Shown: in pieces, positions 46,105 to 56,399 of the stretch
Numbering within the stretch: the stretch's first letter is position 1
Layout of the letters: every line of letters starts with the position of its first letter
Origin: Pseudopyrenochaeta lycopersici
Lineage: Eukaryota > Ascomycota > Dothideomycetes > Pleosporales > Pseudopyrenochaetaceae
Assembly: GCA_003313425.1 (NCBI GenBank)
Contig: NHZP01000007.1
Coordinates: 620,001-684,000 of the forward strand
Direction: 5' to 3'
Length of the DNA: 64,000 nucleotides
Notes under the pieces: generated by a model
Seen by the model: the letters and a program-made list of their open reading frames with translations, nothing else
Told to the model about the DNA's origin: nothing
Databases searched by the model: none
Translations under genes and position numbers: made by a program

Positions 46105-47157
46105 CTCGTTATCCCCCCGCAGTCGACATGGCCTTGCACAAATGAATAGCCCAGAGAAAGAGGTGGAGAGTCGCCAAAGAGGGTGGCTCGTAAAAGGGGA
46201 CTGGTCTAGCGGGCCAGTCGCATGTGTGGGAGAAAGGGCACCCTGAGGCCTCTGGCGCGGATCGTAGCGACGGAATTGGTCGTTATCGAGGCGCCAGAAT
46301 GCGTAGTCTTGTCCGAGATGGGCCGTTCGCGCTGGCGAGGGGTACGTGCCGCGCCAGGGGGTTTCGCTCGATGCTGCAGGAACACTTTTAGCCGTCCAAT
46401 GAGCGGCGGCAGCCAAGGAGAACACCTCGAAGGCGAATTGACGTTGATCGTTGAGGATCAGATGGTGCTGGTGATTCGAGGGCCCTGCTCGGATGGAAAT
46501 ATCACTGTTGCCTATGCATTTCGCGCGCTCCGACCGACGGCTGCCATGGACGCTGGTGCTGCTCCACCGCCCTGGGCGATGGGTTTGTCATGCAGGGTCA
46601 TGAAACCCTCCCGACACCATCGACAGCCAAAAGCGCCCGTCACAGCCGTCAGGTCCATCACAATGTGCACAAACCTAATCGTGCCGTAGTTACATGTAGT
46701 TCAATAGCACCCGCAACGGCGGGCTTGTGGCTCGCTGCGTTTTGGTGTTCCCCCTATGGCGCAAGCAATGTTCCTTTCCTTGTACCCTGCTCAACAAGGA
46801 AGCCACGGGTGCTGGTCAACAGCTCAATATGGAAGGCGATGTCCCCAGCTCGGCAGGGCCATTCCACGAACAGAACTCCCAAGGATCGTGGCGGCACCTT
46901 TACGGACCAGTCCAGCCTCTTTATTATGCCAGCGCTAATCGACCATTTTATGAAGATTGACAGACCCCTGGAGTGCAATCTAAATGATGGCGTTCCTGAC
47001 TCGTGGCGGCGTAGGAATAACATGTGACCGACGTCAGCTCCCTTCCTCAACCCGGCACGGCATAACAATGCCACAGCACGTGTCATGCTAAGGGCATGTT
47101 GAAGCATACAACCAATACTAAGTCGCAAACTGCCATTTATCAGCTTCACGCTTCACA
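46105..47157. other. Divergent promoter region, no supported gene
   Basis: Between the coiled-coil gene and VPS37, which diverge. Several overlapping plus-strand frames (46222-47027) contain no domain and are probably upstream leader or chance. Confidence 0.5.
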
Positions 47158-47995
47158 ATGGCATATCAGTCACCACGCCACTCACAGAGCTTCTATCAAT
47201 ATGACGCTTCCACCCCTCCCCCGCCCCCACCAAAGCCATCCGCCCATTCAAGCGGCACGGCGACACCATCACACGGCCCTCCCTTGCCCCCACCTCCACC
47301 AGGCCAGCCACAGCCATATAGCGATCCATCGAACTCGCAATTCCATCCCCAACACCCTGTGCAAGGACTGCCGGACCAGCCAGCTGTTCAAACGCCCGAA
47401 GATGGTTGGCTGCCTGATGTTTTGAAAGACAAAACGTACGTGAAACTTGAAACGCCCAAAACACTCATATTGACTCACGACTAGGACCAAGGACCTCCAC
47501 GAGGTACTGCAGACTCCTGGCCTCCAAAATGCAATTGTCAACAATCCAGACACGACGCATCCTTCGCTTCCAGCATCCATTGCACCTTTGCAGGCTTTAC
47601 TTGCTCAGAATGTTGGACTAGTAGAGTCTCTCAAGCAGCTTGAAGCACATGTTCAACATCAACGTGACAGCACGCAGTCACGCTTGTTATCATTGCGAGC
47701 CTTGGAACGGCAGTGGCGGTCAAAGCAAGCCGAACAGGACGAAGCATTACGCGAGTTCAGCCCCCCAGCCCTGTACCAACGACTGAATGCTGCCGTGGGT
47801 GAGCAAGAAGCCCTTTGTCGAGGCCTTGAAGAAAGCTTCCTCGAAGGAGAGGGATTTGGTGGTGGTGACGCCGTTGCTAGCGAACGGGAGGTCACCGAGT
47901 TTGTTAGGCGCCTTCGAGAAGGGCGAAAGATTTCGTATCTTCGAGCAGAGCGAAAAGAGCGATGGGATGAAGGTAGGGTTGGTGGATGGCGATGA
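47158..47995 (+). CDS. VPS37: ESCRT-I subunit Vps37 (Mod(r) domain)
   Basis: Exons 47158-47435 and 47485-47995, with a 49-nt GTACGT...TAG intron, encode 262 aa. The N-terminal 80 residues are proline-rich (STPPPPPPKPS, LPPPPPGQPQP), which is common in fungal Vps37. The Mod(r) domain begins with LHEVLQTPGLQNAIV, continues through the helical hairpin QALLAQNVGLVESLKQLE and ends with the conserved FSPPALYQRLNAAVGEQE and FVRRLREGRKISYLRAERKERW. Vps37 binds Vps23 and Vps28 in ESCRT-I, which sorts ubiquitinated membrane proteins into multivesicular endosomes. The start at 47158 is the first ATG of this frame after a TCACA leader. Confidence 0.9.
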
Positions 47996-48589
47996 AGTCA
48001 AAAAGTCCTGAAGACGAACCTCGCATTTGATCTTGGAAAACGTAAGCGAAGGTTTCACAGAGCCACATGGTATGATAATTAACAACATGGCCACTAACGG
48101 CTTTGTGTTACCTTGGCGTCAACCAGCGATGTACTCGACGAAAACGATCGATTACCAAACGCTACTCTGCAAGACACATGAGCTAGAATATGTTCTAGAC
48201 GAGTCGGTGCAACCGAAGTGAGAGTTGTGAATGGCAGAGACACTCACAGATGGTCGGGGATTTCACAGACCATGTAGAGTTCCGCAGTGGCATCATGAAG
48301 GACATGAACCCCAGCACATGCCACTTCCCTCATTGTCATTGCGATGTATTACCAACGTGTTAACGTGATAGCTGAAGTAACCACTACAGTTTTCACTCTG
48401 TCAATTCGTGTTACAACCAATGGACTTCCTGAATTAGGGTATCGCGACTACTTTTGGACTGAAGTAATTGACAAGTGTATTTTAGAGAAATCATCCAGTT
48501 CACAGTTCCTGGATGTGTATATCCATAGTTACACAGCTGCGATTATATTAGATGTCTCATATAGCATCCAGTATCCTACTCATTAAAAA
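47996..48589. other. Convergent 3' flanks, no gene seen
   Basis: Between the ends of VPS37 and the CorA-like gene. Short frames here show no domain. Confidence 0.55.
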
Positions 48590-50569
48590 CTATACTATCT
48601 GACTTAAAACATTTACATACACCCACTCTTTACAATCTCGCCAAATTCTTCGTGGACTTCTTTGTGACGCGATCATAAAATTCGTTAGCGAAGTGAAAAC
48701 TAATACAGCAGAGAAAACAGCCCATGGATAATCTAGCTTGATGAAGTCCATGCTGAAGAATGCTGTCGTGAAGACAAGGGGGAAGGCGACATACTGTAAA
48801 ATGTCAGTTTGCGAGAAGATGATAGATGTATTCCTCGGGACTCGGGGGACATACGACGGTCATTTTGGTAAGCGTCCTCAGATCGTTACCTTGGGATACC
48901 GCGGTGGTAGCTTGTAAGTTCGCAGTTTCTGTCTGGCTGAGGCTTGAAACGGTGTGAAGCTGGTCCTTGTCAGTTCCATCACGCACCAGTATTAATAGGA
49001 GCCTTACACTGTCGAGCTTGAACTTGAAGCGATCTCGTTTGGTAAGGAGAAGCTTCCGCAGCCTGTCCAGTTCCGCAATATTACGACTGATCCTCATTAG
49101 AGTTCCCGGCCAAGTGAGTTTCTCTGGCGCATGGTTTGTAAATAGTGAAATCTCTGTACGATTGAATGATTCCCAGGCGTCGATTATGCCGCTAATGCAA
49201 TCGACGAGTATTTGAACAGTTTCTATGACGTTGCTCAATGTTTTTGTATTTGTTCTCCTATTGTCGTCTTCAAAAACGCGTCTAATTGTTCTCGCCTGTA
49301 AAGTAGTGGTGGTTGGTACTCAGATCCGTCAAAGCGAGCATATTGATAATCGAGAAATCAAAACTAAGTGCTTACATATTCTTCCATCCTTTTATTGAAA
49401 GTTTCTACTAGTGCGCTGTACTCTGTGGTAACTTGTTCGATCCTGCGGTCGACCTTTAGTAGGAAGTATTCCCTTGGGTCGAAGCGTGGAGTGACCATAG
49501 ATCCTCTCCCACCCAAGGGGGGATCAAGTCCGTCACCCTCAGCACAGTCCGTGAAATATGACTTTCGATTCTCTTCAGACCCGAAATAGGTATCCACGAG
49601 AAAGAGCTCAGTCCAGAACCATTCGTCAATGCCGTACGAAAGAGATGACGTTTGCGCCTCGTGATAATTAAGGTCTTCCTGGTCTCTGGACTCAAAACGA
49701 AGGGGCAGGGGTTCACTTTTTCGAACACGCTTTCCGACTATTCTCCTTGGATCCTTCGTGCTTTTAAGAGGGCCACGGCGCATTGCATGATATGGTAAGT
49801 GAAATTCTAGGAAGAAGCCCCATGACTTGTTCTCATCAGTGAACGATCAAACGTATGGTATTTCAATCCTCACTATGGAAGCACTGAAAATATGCTCTCG
49901 CCCTAGGTATCTGTGCAAGAAATCCCGGACAGGAACCGCTGAACGATTCGCAGTTGTTGCGGCTAGTACAAGGGCACCTGCGGACGTCAAGTTTGGTATG
50001 TATCTGTGCTAGTCAGTTGCACGCCATACGCTAAAATGTTATGGGACATACAAGATCCTCTTTTCAGCTTTGTTATCGGATCGCTATGAATGCATATTGT
50101 AAGCTACTGTGGAGCCGCGATCTGAGTGTCGTGGAAAACTCACTTTGTTTCTCAGCCGCTGATACAACTCCGGAATTTTCACAACCTGGGAGAATATATG
50201 GCAGTTGTTGCAGGGAATACCAATAGATTTTGCGCACTTTTCATGATTTTGCCGGTCGTCTATGAACGCTACATCAACATCTTTACTATGTCTCTCGATG
50301 TCAACAAGATAAGGATTCACTGCACTGGGAGGTAGCTGAACGACCTCATTCAAGAAATCTTTCAGTATCTGTCGCCGACGAGGAACCTGCTCATCCAGCC
50401 TAAGTTTATCGCGCGTCAAGAATCCTTCGATGATCCCAGTAGTCGTGGTTTGCTCAGAGGGTCGCGAATCTTCCGCCACATGTAATGACTCCTTTCTATG
50501 TTTGAACTTCTCCCAAGGGTTATATGGCCGATTCGAGTCATGAGTGGACCTGTGAGGCTCGTACGCCAT
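48590..50569 (-). CDS. CorA-like membrane protein
   Basis: Exons 50569-50144, 50008-49874, 49831-49376, 49295-48855 and 48793-48590 join to 553 aa if a 42-nt GTGAGG...GAG intron (49873-49832) is accepted; otherwise an in-frame TGA interrupts the frame at that spot. After a soluble N-terminal half come FFLEFHLPYHAMRR, YGIDEWFWTELFLVDTYF and a long helical stretch (RRIEQVTTEYSALVETFNKRM ... KLLLTKRDRFKFKLDSVR), the CorA stalk helix. Two membrane helices end the protein: YVAFPLVFTTAFFSM and WAVFSAVLVFTSLTNFMI. The GMN motif that follows the first helix in Mg2+ channels is absent (SMD here), as in many fungal CorA-like proteins found with immunity-type or ankyrin modules. Transport activity is doubtful. 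Confidence 0.7.
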
Positions 50570-51662
50570 GTAGGACGAATTTATGGATAGCGTGGTGCAA
50601 TTGAGAAGATGGGCACAAGGCCGTGGTAGATGAAATGAAGAACATATTCACCGAGACGCCTCACTTTCTGAGCGGTTAAAGAGCCGCGAGGCTGGAGCAT
50701 ATCCCACGCGATAGGCGGATGAGGAGGAGCAGAGTGGATGCACATGCAAACGCATCCTTGATGCCGCTGATTATGTCATTGATTGGCTCGCTTACCCACA
50801 TCATTGGGCAGCCAGGCAGGCAGGGTCAGCAGGCATGAGCTTAAGGTAGATAAAAAAGTAGAACTCAGCAACTCCATACTTAGAGCGACACACCTTCCGC
50901 AAAAAAGTTTCCAACTTGCTCCAACCTGTGCATGATGCTGATCAAGCATTACTCTGATTCATATTGGCAGTCATCGTTGGACGTTAGTAAAGCACGGTCT
51001 GGCGAAGAGAACCGTGTTGTCAGCTGACTTATGTTAGGTGGCAGAAGTTTGCGATTCTCGTTCACAAGACATGCAAGAGCCAGATACTATCTCACAAAGT
51101 CAGGACCTCGTTCTTAAAGGTCTACATGTACCAAATGACGAGACGAATATTCGGCGACGGGGAGACGCTGTCTGGTATTGCGCAAGTCACCAGAGTCAAC
51201 TATCCTGTGAAAACTGGCTAATTCTAGCAGAGTGAATGCGGTGACGGACCGTACGGAGTCTGGCAGACCGCATGCATATCATGCCTTCACAGCAAATGTG
51301 GCTCATGTCGAGTCGAACAGAAGTAGAGATCGTTGCGAAAAAAACCGCCGACAGACTGAATCGAACGTATATCAATCCAACTATTGTACCAAAAGATAAG
51401 ATCGAATTGTCCCCATGTCCTCGATTATCTCGCTAAAGGGAGAATTGTCAGTAAGAACTAGCAAGTAGGGCCAAAGGTACCTCGATTTTTTTACAAATTT
51501 CTTGAAGCCGGGGAGACCGAGGGGTTTTGTTGCCGCGAAATGCAGTTGCAGTATTTGCAAGTAGCATACAAAGTAGCCGCAAAATTCTGGTAGCTTTACA
51601 TAATCTATACATGGTACTGCGGTTAAGATGGCCTCTAATATACATGAACGTACCAATAATCT
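50570..51662. other. Intergenic region, no supported gene
   Basis: Promoter side of the CorA-like gene and 3' flank of uL10m. Frames at 51038-51235 and 51381-51656 have no recognisable domain. Confidence 0.5.
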
Positions 51663-52652
51663 CTACTGCGTCTTGTCCTCTACCCCGTTACCCTTCTCCT
51701 TCTCTTCCATATCCATCCTCCTCCCCTCAACAGTGAAGTACAGACTCTTACTGGCGCCCTCCAGTGCACTAGTGAGGCTTCCACCAACGCCTTGCAGCAT
51801 GTGCACAAGTTGCGCGCGCAGTCCGTCGATACCGCCATCAATTCCACCAACCCACTTCGTCCCATCTACATCGAATACCTTGCCCTCTACCCTCGCGCCC
51901 AACAGCATCAACTTTTGTAGTCCGGACTGTACGGAAGGCTCGTAGTAATCTGGATTCGCTTTTCGTGATGGCGCTGGAAAGTTGGGTTTCGAAGGGGCGA
52001 GAATTGAGAGAACGATTTTGAGGTACTGTGGTGCGACACTGGGAAATGCAACAACGGCGAGGGGGCCGGAGAGGAGTGGTTCAAGCTCCAATTTGAGTTT
52101 CCTGTTGTTTGCCATTTCGTGGGCGCGGCTGGAAAGGCCATGTGTGAAGCTCTCTTGATCTGCACCGTCGCTCGTCCGCGATTGTTGAGCAATGGTGGCT
52201 GGTGTGACTGCCCCCGGATTGAAGAATTCTACAACTCGTAATGCGCTTGCGAAGATGTTGGTTTGGATAACCTGCATCTTGACCTCCTCTGCCAACGGTT
52301 CTTGCCCGTTCTTCAGTCTCTCCATATCCAATTTCCGTAGCGCAATGGCAAGCTCTCTCCTTATGCTCATCCATTCTACAGCTTTAACATTGTTGTGCTG
52401 GAAGATTAGGATTAAGGGCGACGACTTGAGGAGGGACTGGTACTGTCGGTGAAGTTGCGTCTTGCGTACTTCCGGTGGCTTATGAGATGGCGGTTGAGTA
52501 GGCGGGTAGCGGAGAATTGGTGGCGCAGATGTAGGTGCTGATGCTGTTGCGACAGATGCGTAGGTCGCGAATGCGGGCAACGAGAAGGGTGTTGTCGAAT
52601 GTGAGGTCCAGACGCGGAGAGCGCGTGGTGTTATGCGTATTCGAGGAGGCAT
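51663..52652 (-). CDS. MRPL11: Mitochondrial large-subunit ribosomal protein uL10m
   Basis: A single exon of 329 aa. The first 55 residues are rich in R, S, T, A and P and poor in acids, fitting a mitochondrial presequence. The uL10 core starts with RKTQLHRQYQSLLKSSPLILIFQHNNVKAVEWMSIRREL, with the strand-turn-strand seen in L10 proteins, and later has GPLAVVAFPSVAPQYLK and the LLGARVEGKVFDVDG segment. Fungal members (yeast Mrpl11) are longer than bacterial L10, as here. In ribosomes uL10 anchors the bL12 stalk that recruits translation factors. The gene diverges from the mitochondrial prolyl-tRNA synthetase gene 296 bp away, a functional match. Confidence 0.85.
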   Translation of the reverse strand: MPPRIRITPRALRVWTSHSTTPFSLPAFATYASVATASAPTSAPPILRYPPTQPPSHKPPEVRKTQLHRQYQSLLKSSPLILIFQHNNVKAVEWMSIRRELAIALRKLDMERLKNGQEPLAEEVKMQVIQTNIFASALRVVEFFNPGAVTPATIAQQSRTSDGADQESFTHGLSSRAHEMANNRKLKLELEPLLSGPLAVVAFPSVAPQYLKIVLSILAPSKPNFPAPSRKANPDYYEPSVQSGLQKLMLLGARVEGKVFDVDGTKWVGGIDGGIDGLRAQLVHMLQGVGGSLTSALEGASKSLYFTVEGRRMDMEEKEKGNGVEDKTQ

Positions 52653-52948
52653 TCTAGAGCTTGTTTAGCATACATATTCGAAAAGCAGCTCTAGAAGGGT
52701 TGACGCATACGGGAGATGTGATTGTGGCGCGATTGAGAGATGGAGTCTGGCCTCGAAATATTTCGTTCCAGCATGGAATTGAAGAGTGGTCCGTGCACAA
52801 CATTCATTCAGCAGCTGTGCACTTGTCAAACACTCTCTCTCCTGGCTCTTGTGATCATTTCAAACCCTTTTTTTAGCCTTATACTATATTAGAGTTTAAA
52901 ATATCCCCTCTAAACTCTCAGTGTGACCTTCAACAAATTCAGGCGCCA
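52653..52948. promoter_or_regulatory. Shared divergent promoter of uL10m and mitochondrial ProRS
   Basis: 296 bp between the two start codons, the only space for both promoters. A T-rich stretch (about 52860-52910) lies near the ProRS side. No specific regulator site was identified. Confidence 0.6.
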
Positions 52949-54800
52949 ATGGCGGCGTATCTATTGAAAGCTGCGCATCAGCCGCGCATACTAAGGTTGA
53001 GGTTACCCATTCGAGCAACCAGACATGCCAGATTCGTAACGGTAACTCTTCTCTTTCAATTACGCAATGCTTCTCAACTTAGATACTAAACTGATGCGCT
53101 TAGAATGATTCAAGAAATCGGTTGTCAAAGTTTTGGGCGCCAACAGGAGGTATCACTTCTCAAGAAGGTGAACAAGGTCAGCGTCTTGCAATAGCTTGCA
53201 TTAATATCTATTGATAGATTTTAGATGATTCACACGCTCTACTAGTCCGAGGCGGTTTTCTACGGCAGGTATTTACGCTTTTTCCTCCTACCTCCACTAT
53301 ACTCACCAAGTGCAGGCGCATTCAGGTGTTTTTCATCTCCTCCCTCTTGGTCTTCGGGTTCAAAACAAGCTTGAGGCCCTGATAGACAAACATATGCAGT
53401 CTATTGGAGCTTCAAAAGTGTCTTTATCTTCAATTACGACGGAAGCGCTCTGGAAGCAATCAGGACGCTACTCAGCAAATTCAGAACTTCTTCGCATTAA
53501 TGATCGAAGAGAATCTGGATTCCTACTATCGCCAACTCATGAGGAAGAGATCACTGCATTAGTCGCCGGTATGGTTCACTCATACAAGGACTTGCCATTA
53601 AGGCTGTACCAGATAGGCCGAAAGTACCGCGACGAACGAAGACCTAGGCAAGGCCTGCTCCGAGCAAAAGAATTCATGATGAAGGATCTCTACACCTTCG
53701 ACCACTCTCCAGCCACTGCACTGAAGACGTATGACTCGGTCCGGCAAGCATACAATAACCTCTTTAATGACCTCAGTTTGCCTTATCTTGTTGCAGACGC
53801 GGACTCAGGCAATATGGGTGGCAAACTTTCTCATGAATATCATTTCGTCTCACCAAAAGGCGAAGATAATGTCTGGTCGTGCAATTCGTGCGATTATGTT
53901 GCGAACGAGGAGCTCGTGGAGAAGAAGACAGGGGTTCCAGCTTCAACTAAGAAAGGTTCTATCGTTTTCACTGGTATAAGCACAGATCACACTACAGCGA
54001 TCAAGATCCATATCCAGCGGCCCAAGACTATGAGGCAAGACGAGGAGGTTCCATCCTGGAATCATGTATCAGAATTCGTCAATCTACATGCCGTCAAGAA
54101 GGCGCTTCCCGAAGACGTGGAGATTGAAAGCGGCATTGAGACTGCTACTTTATCGGAGCTCTTGCCTCAAGCAACGCAGATCATAGATCTACACGACCGC
54201 ACAATTGCCGACTTACCCTCAACTTCAATAGATCTTACAGTCACTAAACCGGGCGATTCCTGTCCCCGCTGCAACCCCGGCCAACTCGATGTACAAAAGG
54301 CCATCGAAGTAGGCCACACCTTCCACCTCGCTACCCGCTATAGCGAACCACTTAATGCACTCATTGCCGTTCCTGACAAAAACACGAAAGAGCCCATGCA
54401 AATGGGCTGCCATGGCATCGGAGTCTCACGTATTATCGGCGCAGTAGCTTCTCTAATGTCGGATGAGAAAGGCTTGAATTGGCCCAGAGCCATCGCGCCG
54501 TACGAAGCTATCGTCGTCACCACTCCACAGAGTAGTGATGAAGAGGCAGTAGAGGTGTATGATGCGCTGCACAGAGAGGTGAAGGATATGGACATTGTGC
54601 TTGATGACCGGCCTATCAAGAGCCTAGGCTGGAAGTTGAGGGACGCGGATTTGATTGGGTATCCTGTCATCGTTGTCCTAGGACGAGGGTGGAAGGAGAG
54701 AAGGGAGGTAGAAGTCCAGTGCCGGAGGCTAGGAGTCAAAAAGGATGTAGGGTTAAACGACCTGCGAGGCGAGGTGCTGGAGTTGTTGGAAAGACTGTAA
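52949..54800 (+). CDS. AIM10: Mitochondrial prolyl-tRNA synthetase
   Basis: Exons 52949-53041, 53104-53176, 53225-53268 and 53316-54800 join to 564 aa; the three introns fall in the first 80 codons. The N-terminus (LRLRLPIRATRHARFV) is a basic, acid-free presequence. The class II catalytic core shows RGGFLRQAHSGVFHLLPLGLR (motif 1 area), SPTHEEEITAL, YQIGRKYRDERRPRQGLLRAKEF (motif 2) and GCHGIGVSRIIGA (motif 3), the bacterial-type ProRS pattern. An editing-domain-like insert lies between motifs 2 and 3, shorter than in bacteria. The anticodon-binding domain closes the protein (IVVTTPQSSDE ... DDRPIKSLGWKLRDADLIG). The enzyme charges mitochondrial tRNA-Pro in the matrix. Confidence 0.93.
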
Positions 54801-54940
54801 GATATTTGTATGAACACGAATGCACAGACATGTACGAGTACAGATAGACTGAATATATGTTGGGTCTAATAATACAGCATCTGGTGCTAGCGGATCATGG
54901 CATGTCACGCAGCAAGGCGATAGGGGGTGCAACTTTGCTC

Positions 54941-56044
54941 TTATTCCTTTCTTAATTTATTGAGTGCGGCCATGACACCTTCACTAAGATCTTCCTCTAC
55001 AGGCTTCCTCTTCGCTGGTCCAGGTACCATAGCTTCTGCTTCACGCATCGCCGCTTCTTCATCATCAGTGGGCCGTAAGCTGTCAAGGTTTTCAGCGGCG
55101 CGATGGTCAGGTCGCTTGTCCGCATCTGGCTCGGCAGCTACTGTTGGCAGATCTTCTGTCAAAGCCACAGCGAGTGGTCTTGCCTGGTCTACTCGCTGAT
55201 GTGCAGTATCCCCATTGTGCACCCCTACTGGCGCCTGGCCTTCTCCATCTGCCATAGAGATATCCCTTGACGTAGTCGCTCGAGTGTCATCGCGGCTGAT
55301 GCCTCTCCTCGCTGCCTTCTGGACCCTAAATGGTTCTCTGACCGCATTACACCAACGCTGAACCTTCTTGTCACCCCATCCAGCAATCAGTCCAATCTCC
55401 TCGGGGCCCGCATTGATCGCAGTGCGGATGCTCCCAAAATTGGAGACCAGACCCACGGCATCAGTCTTATTGATGCTCCTGGGTACTGTGATGAACTCGA
55501 CCATCTTTTCAGAGTAGGACGACGACTGCTGGGCGCGAATGCTCGTCGGCGCAGCATTCTCAAAAGTCTTAAAGAGCTCTAAGTAGCGACCGGCTTCCTG
55601 TGCAGTCCAACATAACATCACGGTGACATTGTTGACCAAGGACGTTTTTGAGAGCTCTCGCAGGGGGTCTTCATGATTCTCAATGTCGACCATGGTGAGA
55701 AGAATGCGCAGGGTATACTGGCCCTTGAGGTCGCGAATTCTATTGAAAATGTACTCGGGATGAAGACGATGATATTTTAATGATAGGAAAAGTGCACATG
55801 TAGTGGCGCCGACGACATAGTCCGCAGGGATGTCTGAATATTCCCAAGCGACTGACTTGACGCTATTCAGTATAGGATTGCCCTTCTGGCGCGGCGAGAC
55901 CAAGATGGAGCTGGGACCAGAGCGCGATGGCAAAGCCTGTGGTCGAGGCTGTTGGACTTTGGGCGCGTTGGGTAGGGCAGTAGGAGCAGCATTGGCGGCG
56001 CGAGCGCCCTGGTCATCCATACTGGCCGAGTGCAGGCGGTGCAT
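54941..56044 (-). CDS. RAD10: DNA repair endonuclease subunit Rad10/ERCC1 (Swi10)
   Basis: An intronless 367-aa frame; the second methionine (56020, MDDQGARAA) is an equally good start. The central domain opens with GNPILNSVKSVAWEYSDI, the conserved ERCC1 stretch, and continues with ADYVVGATTCALFLSLKYHRLHPEYI. It is a nuclease-like fold without catalytic residues, used for DNA and XPA-homologue binding. The tandem helix-hairpin-helix region follows (LVSNFGSIRTAINAGPEEI and WGDKKVQRWCNAVREPF), which pairs with Rad1/XPF. The C-terminal 110 residues are polar and probably disordered. The heterodimer cuts 5' of bulky lesions in nucleotide excision repair and acts in single-strand annealing. Confidence 0.95.
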   Translation of the reverse strand: MHRLHSASMDDQGARAANAAPTALPNAPKVQQPRPQALPSRSGPSSILVSPRQKGNPILNSVKSVAWEYSDIPADYVVGATTCALFLSLKYHRLHPEYIFNRIRDLKGQYTLRILLTMVDIENHEDPLRELSKTSLVNNVTVMLCWTAQEAGRYLELFKTFENAAPTSIRAQQSSSYSEKMVEFITVPRSINKTDAVGLVSNFGSIRTAINAGPEEIGLIAGWGDKKVQRWCNAVREPFRVQKAARRGISRDDTRATTSRDISMADGEGQAPVGVHNGDTAHQRVDQARPLAVALTEDLPTVAAEPDADKRPDHRAAENLDSLRPTDDEEAAMREAEAMVPGPAKRKPVEEDLSEGVMAALNKLRKE

Positions 56045-56399
56045 GGTGGAGCAGCTCGCGGTTTTAGATCGGCCCCATGACCGTCACGTGCGAGTAACAG
56101 TAACGCCAGCGCCCCAAACCCGCTGGTCAACCCATCGTCTTCCCATCTCCAGCCGACCACGACCGCCCCGCGCTCGCCAGCACGCCCACGCCTTGCACAC
56201 GCCCTGGAACCGAACAGCGCTCACGAGCACGATTCCTCATTCCGGATGCGCACTATCGAGTAGAGCGCCCACCTTTTCGCCGCGGTCGATCCGCGCAGAG
56301 GACGTCTGTCGCTCCACCCCCGACTCTCACCACCCTTGCACGCCCATCGCACGCCCACAAGCCTCCGCGCCCACCCAAACCTCGTGCCAGACGGTCCAC
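56045..56399. promoter_or_regulatory. Divergent promoter region of Rad10 and Med19
   Basis: 355 bp, C-rich on the plus strand, between divergent starts. The Med19 frame remains open across it to 55830, but the translation is R/P/T-rich and lacks domain character. Confidence 0.5.

Noticed and set aside
46222..47027. Two plus-strand frames of 145-155 codons between the coiled-coil gene and VPS37
   Set aside because: Composition is not protein-like, no splice or domain support; more likely promoter and leader sequence.
55830..56399. Upstream extension of the Med19 frame
   Set aside because: The frame is open for 190 codons but R/P/T-rich, runs through the divergent Rad10 start, and the conserved protein begins at MSDPIAKRQR.
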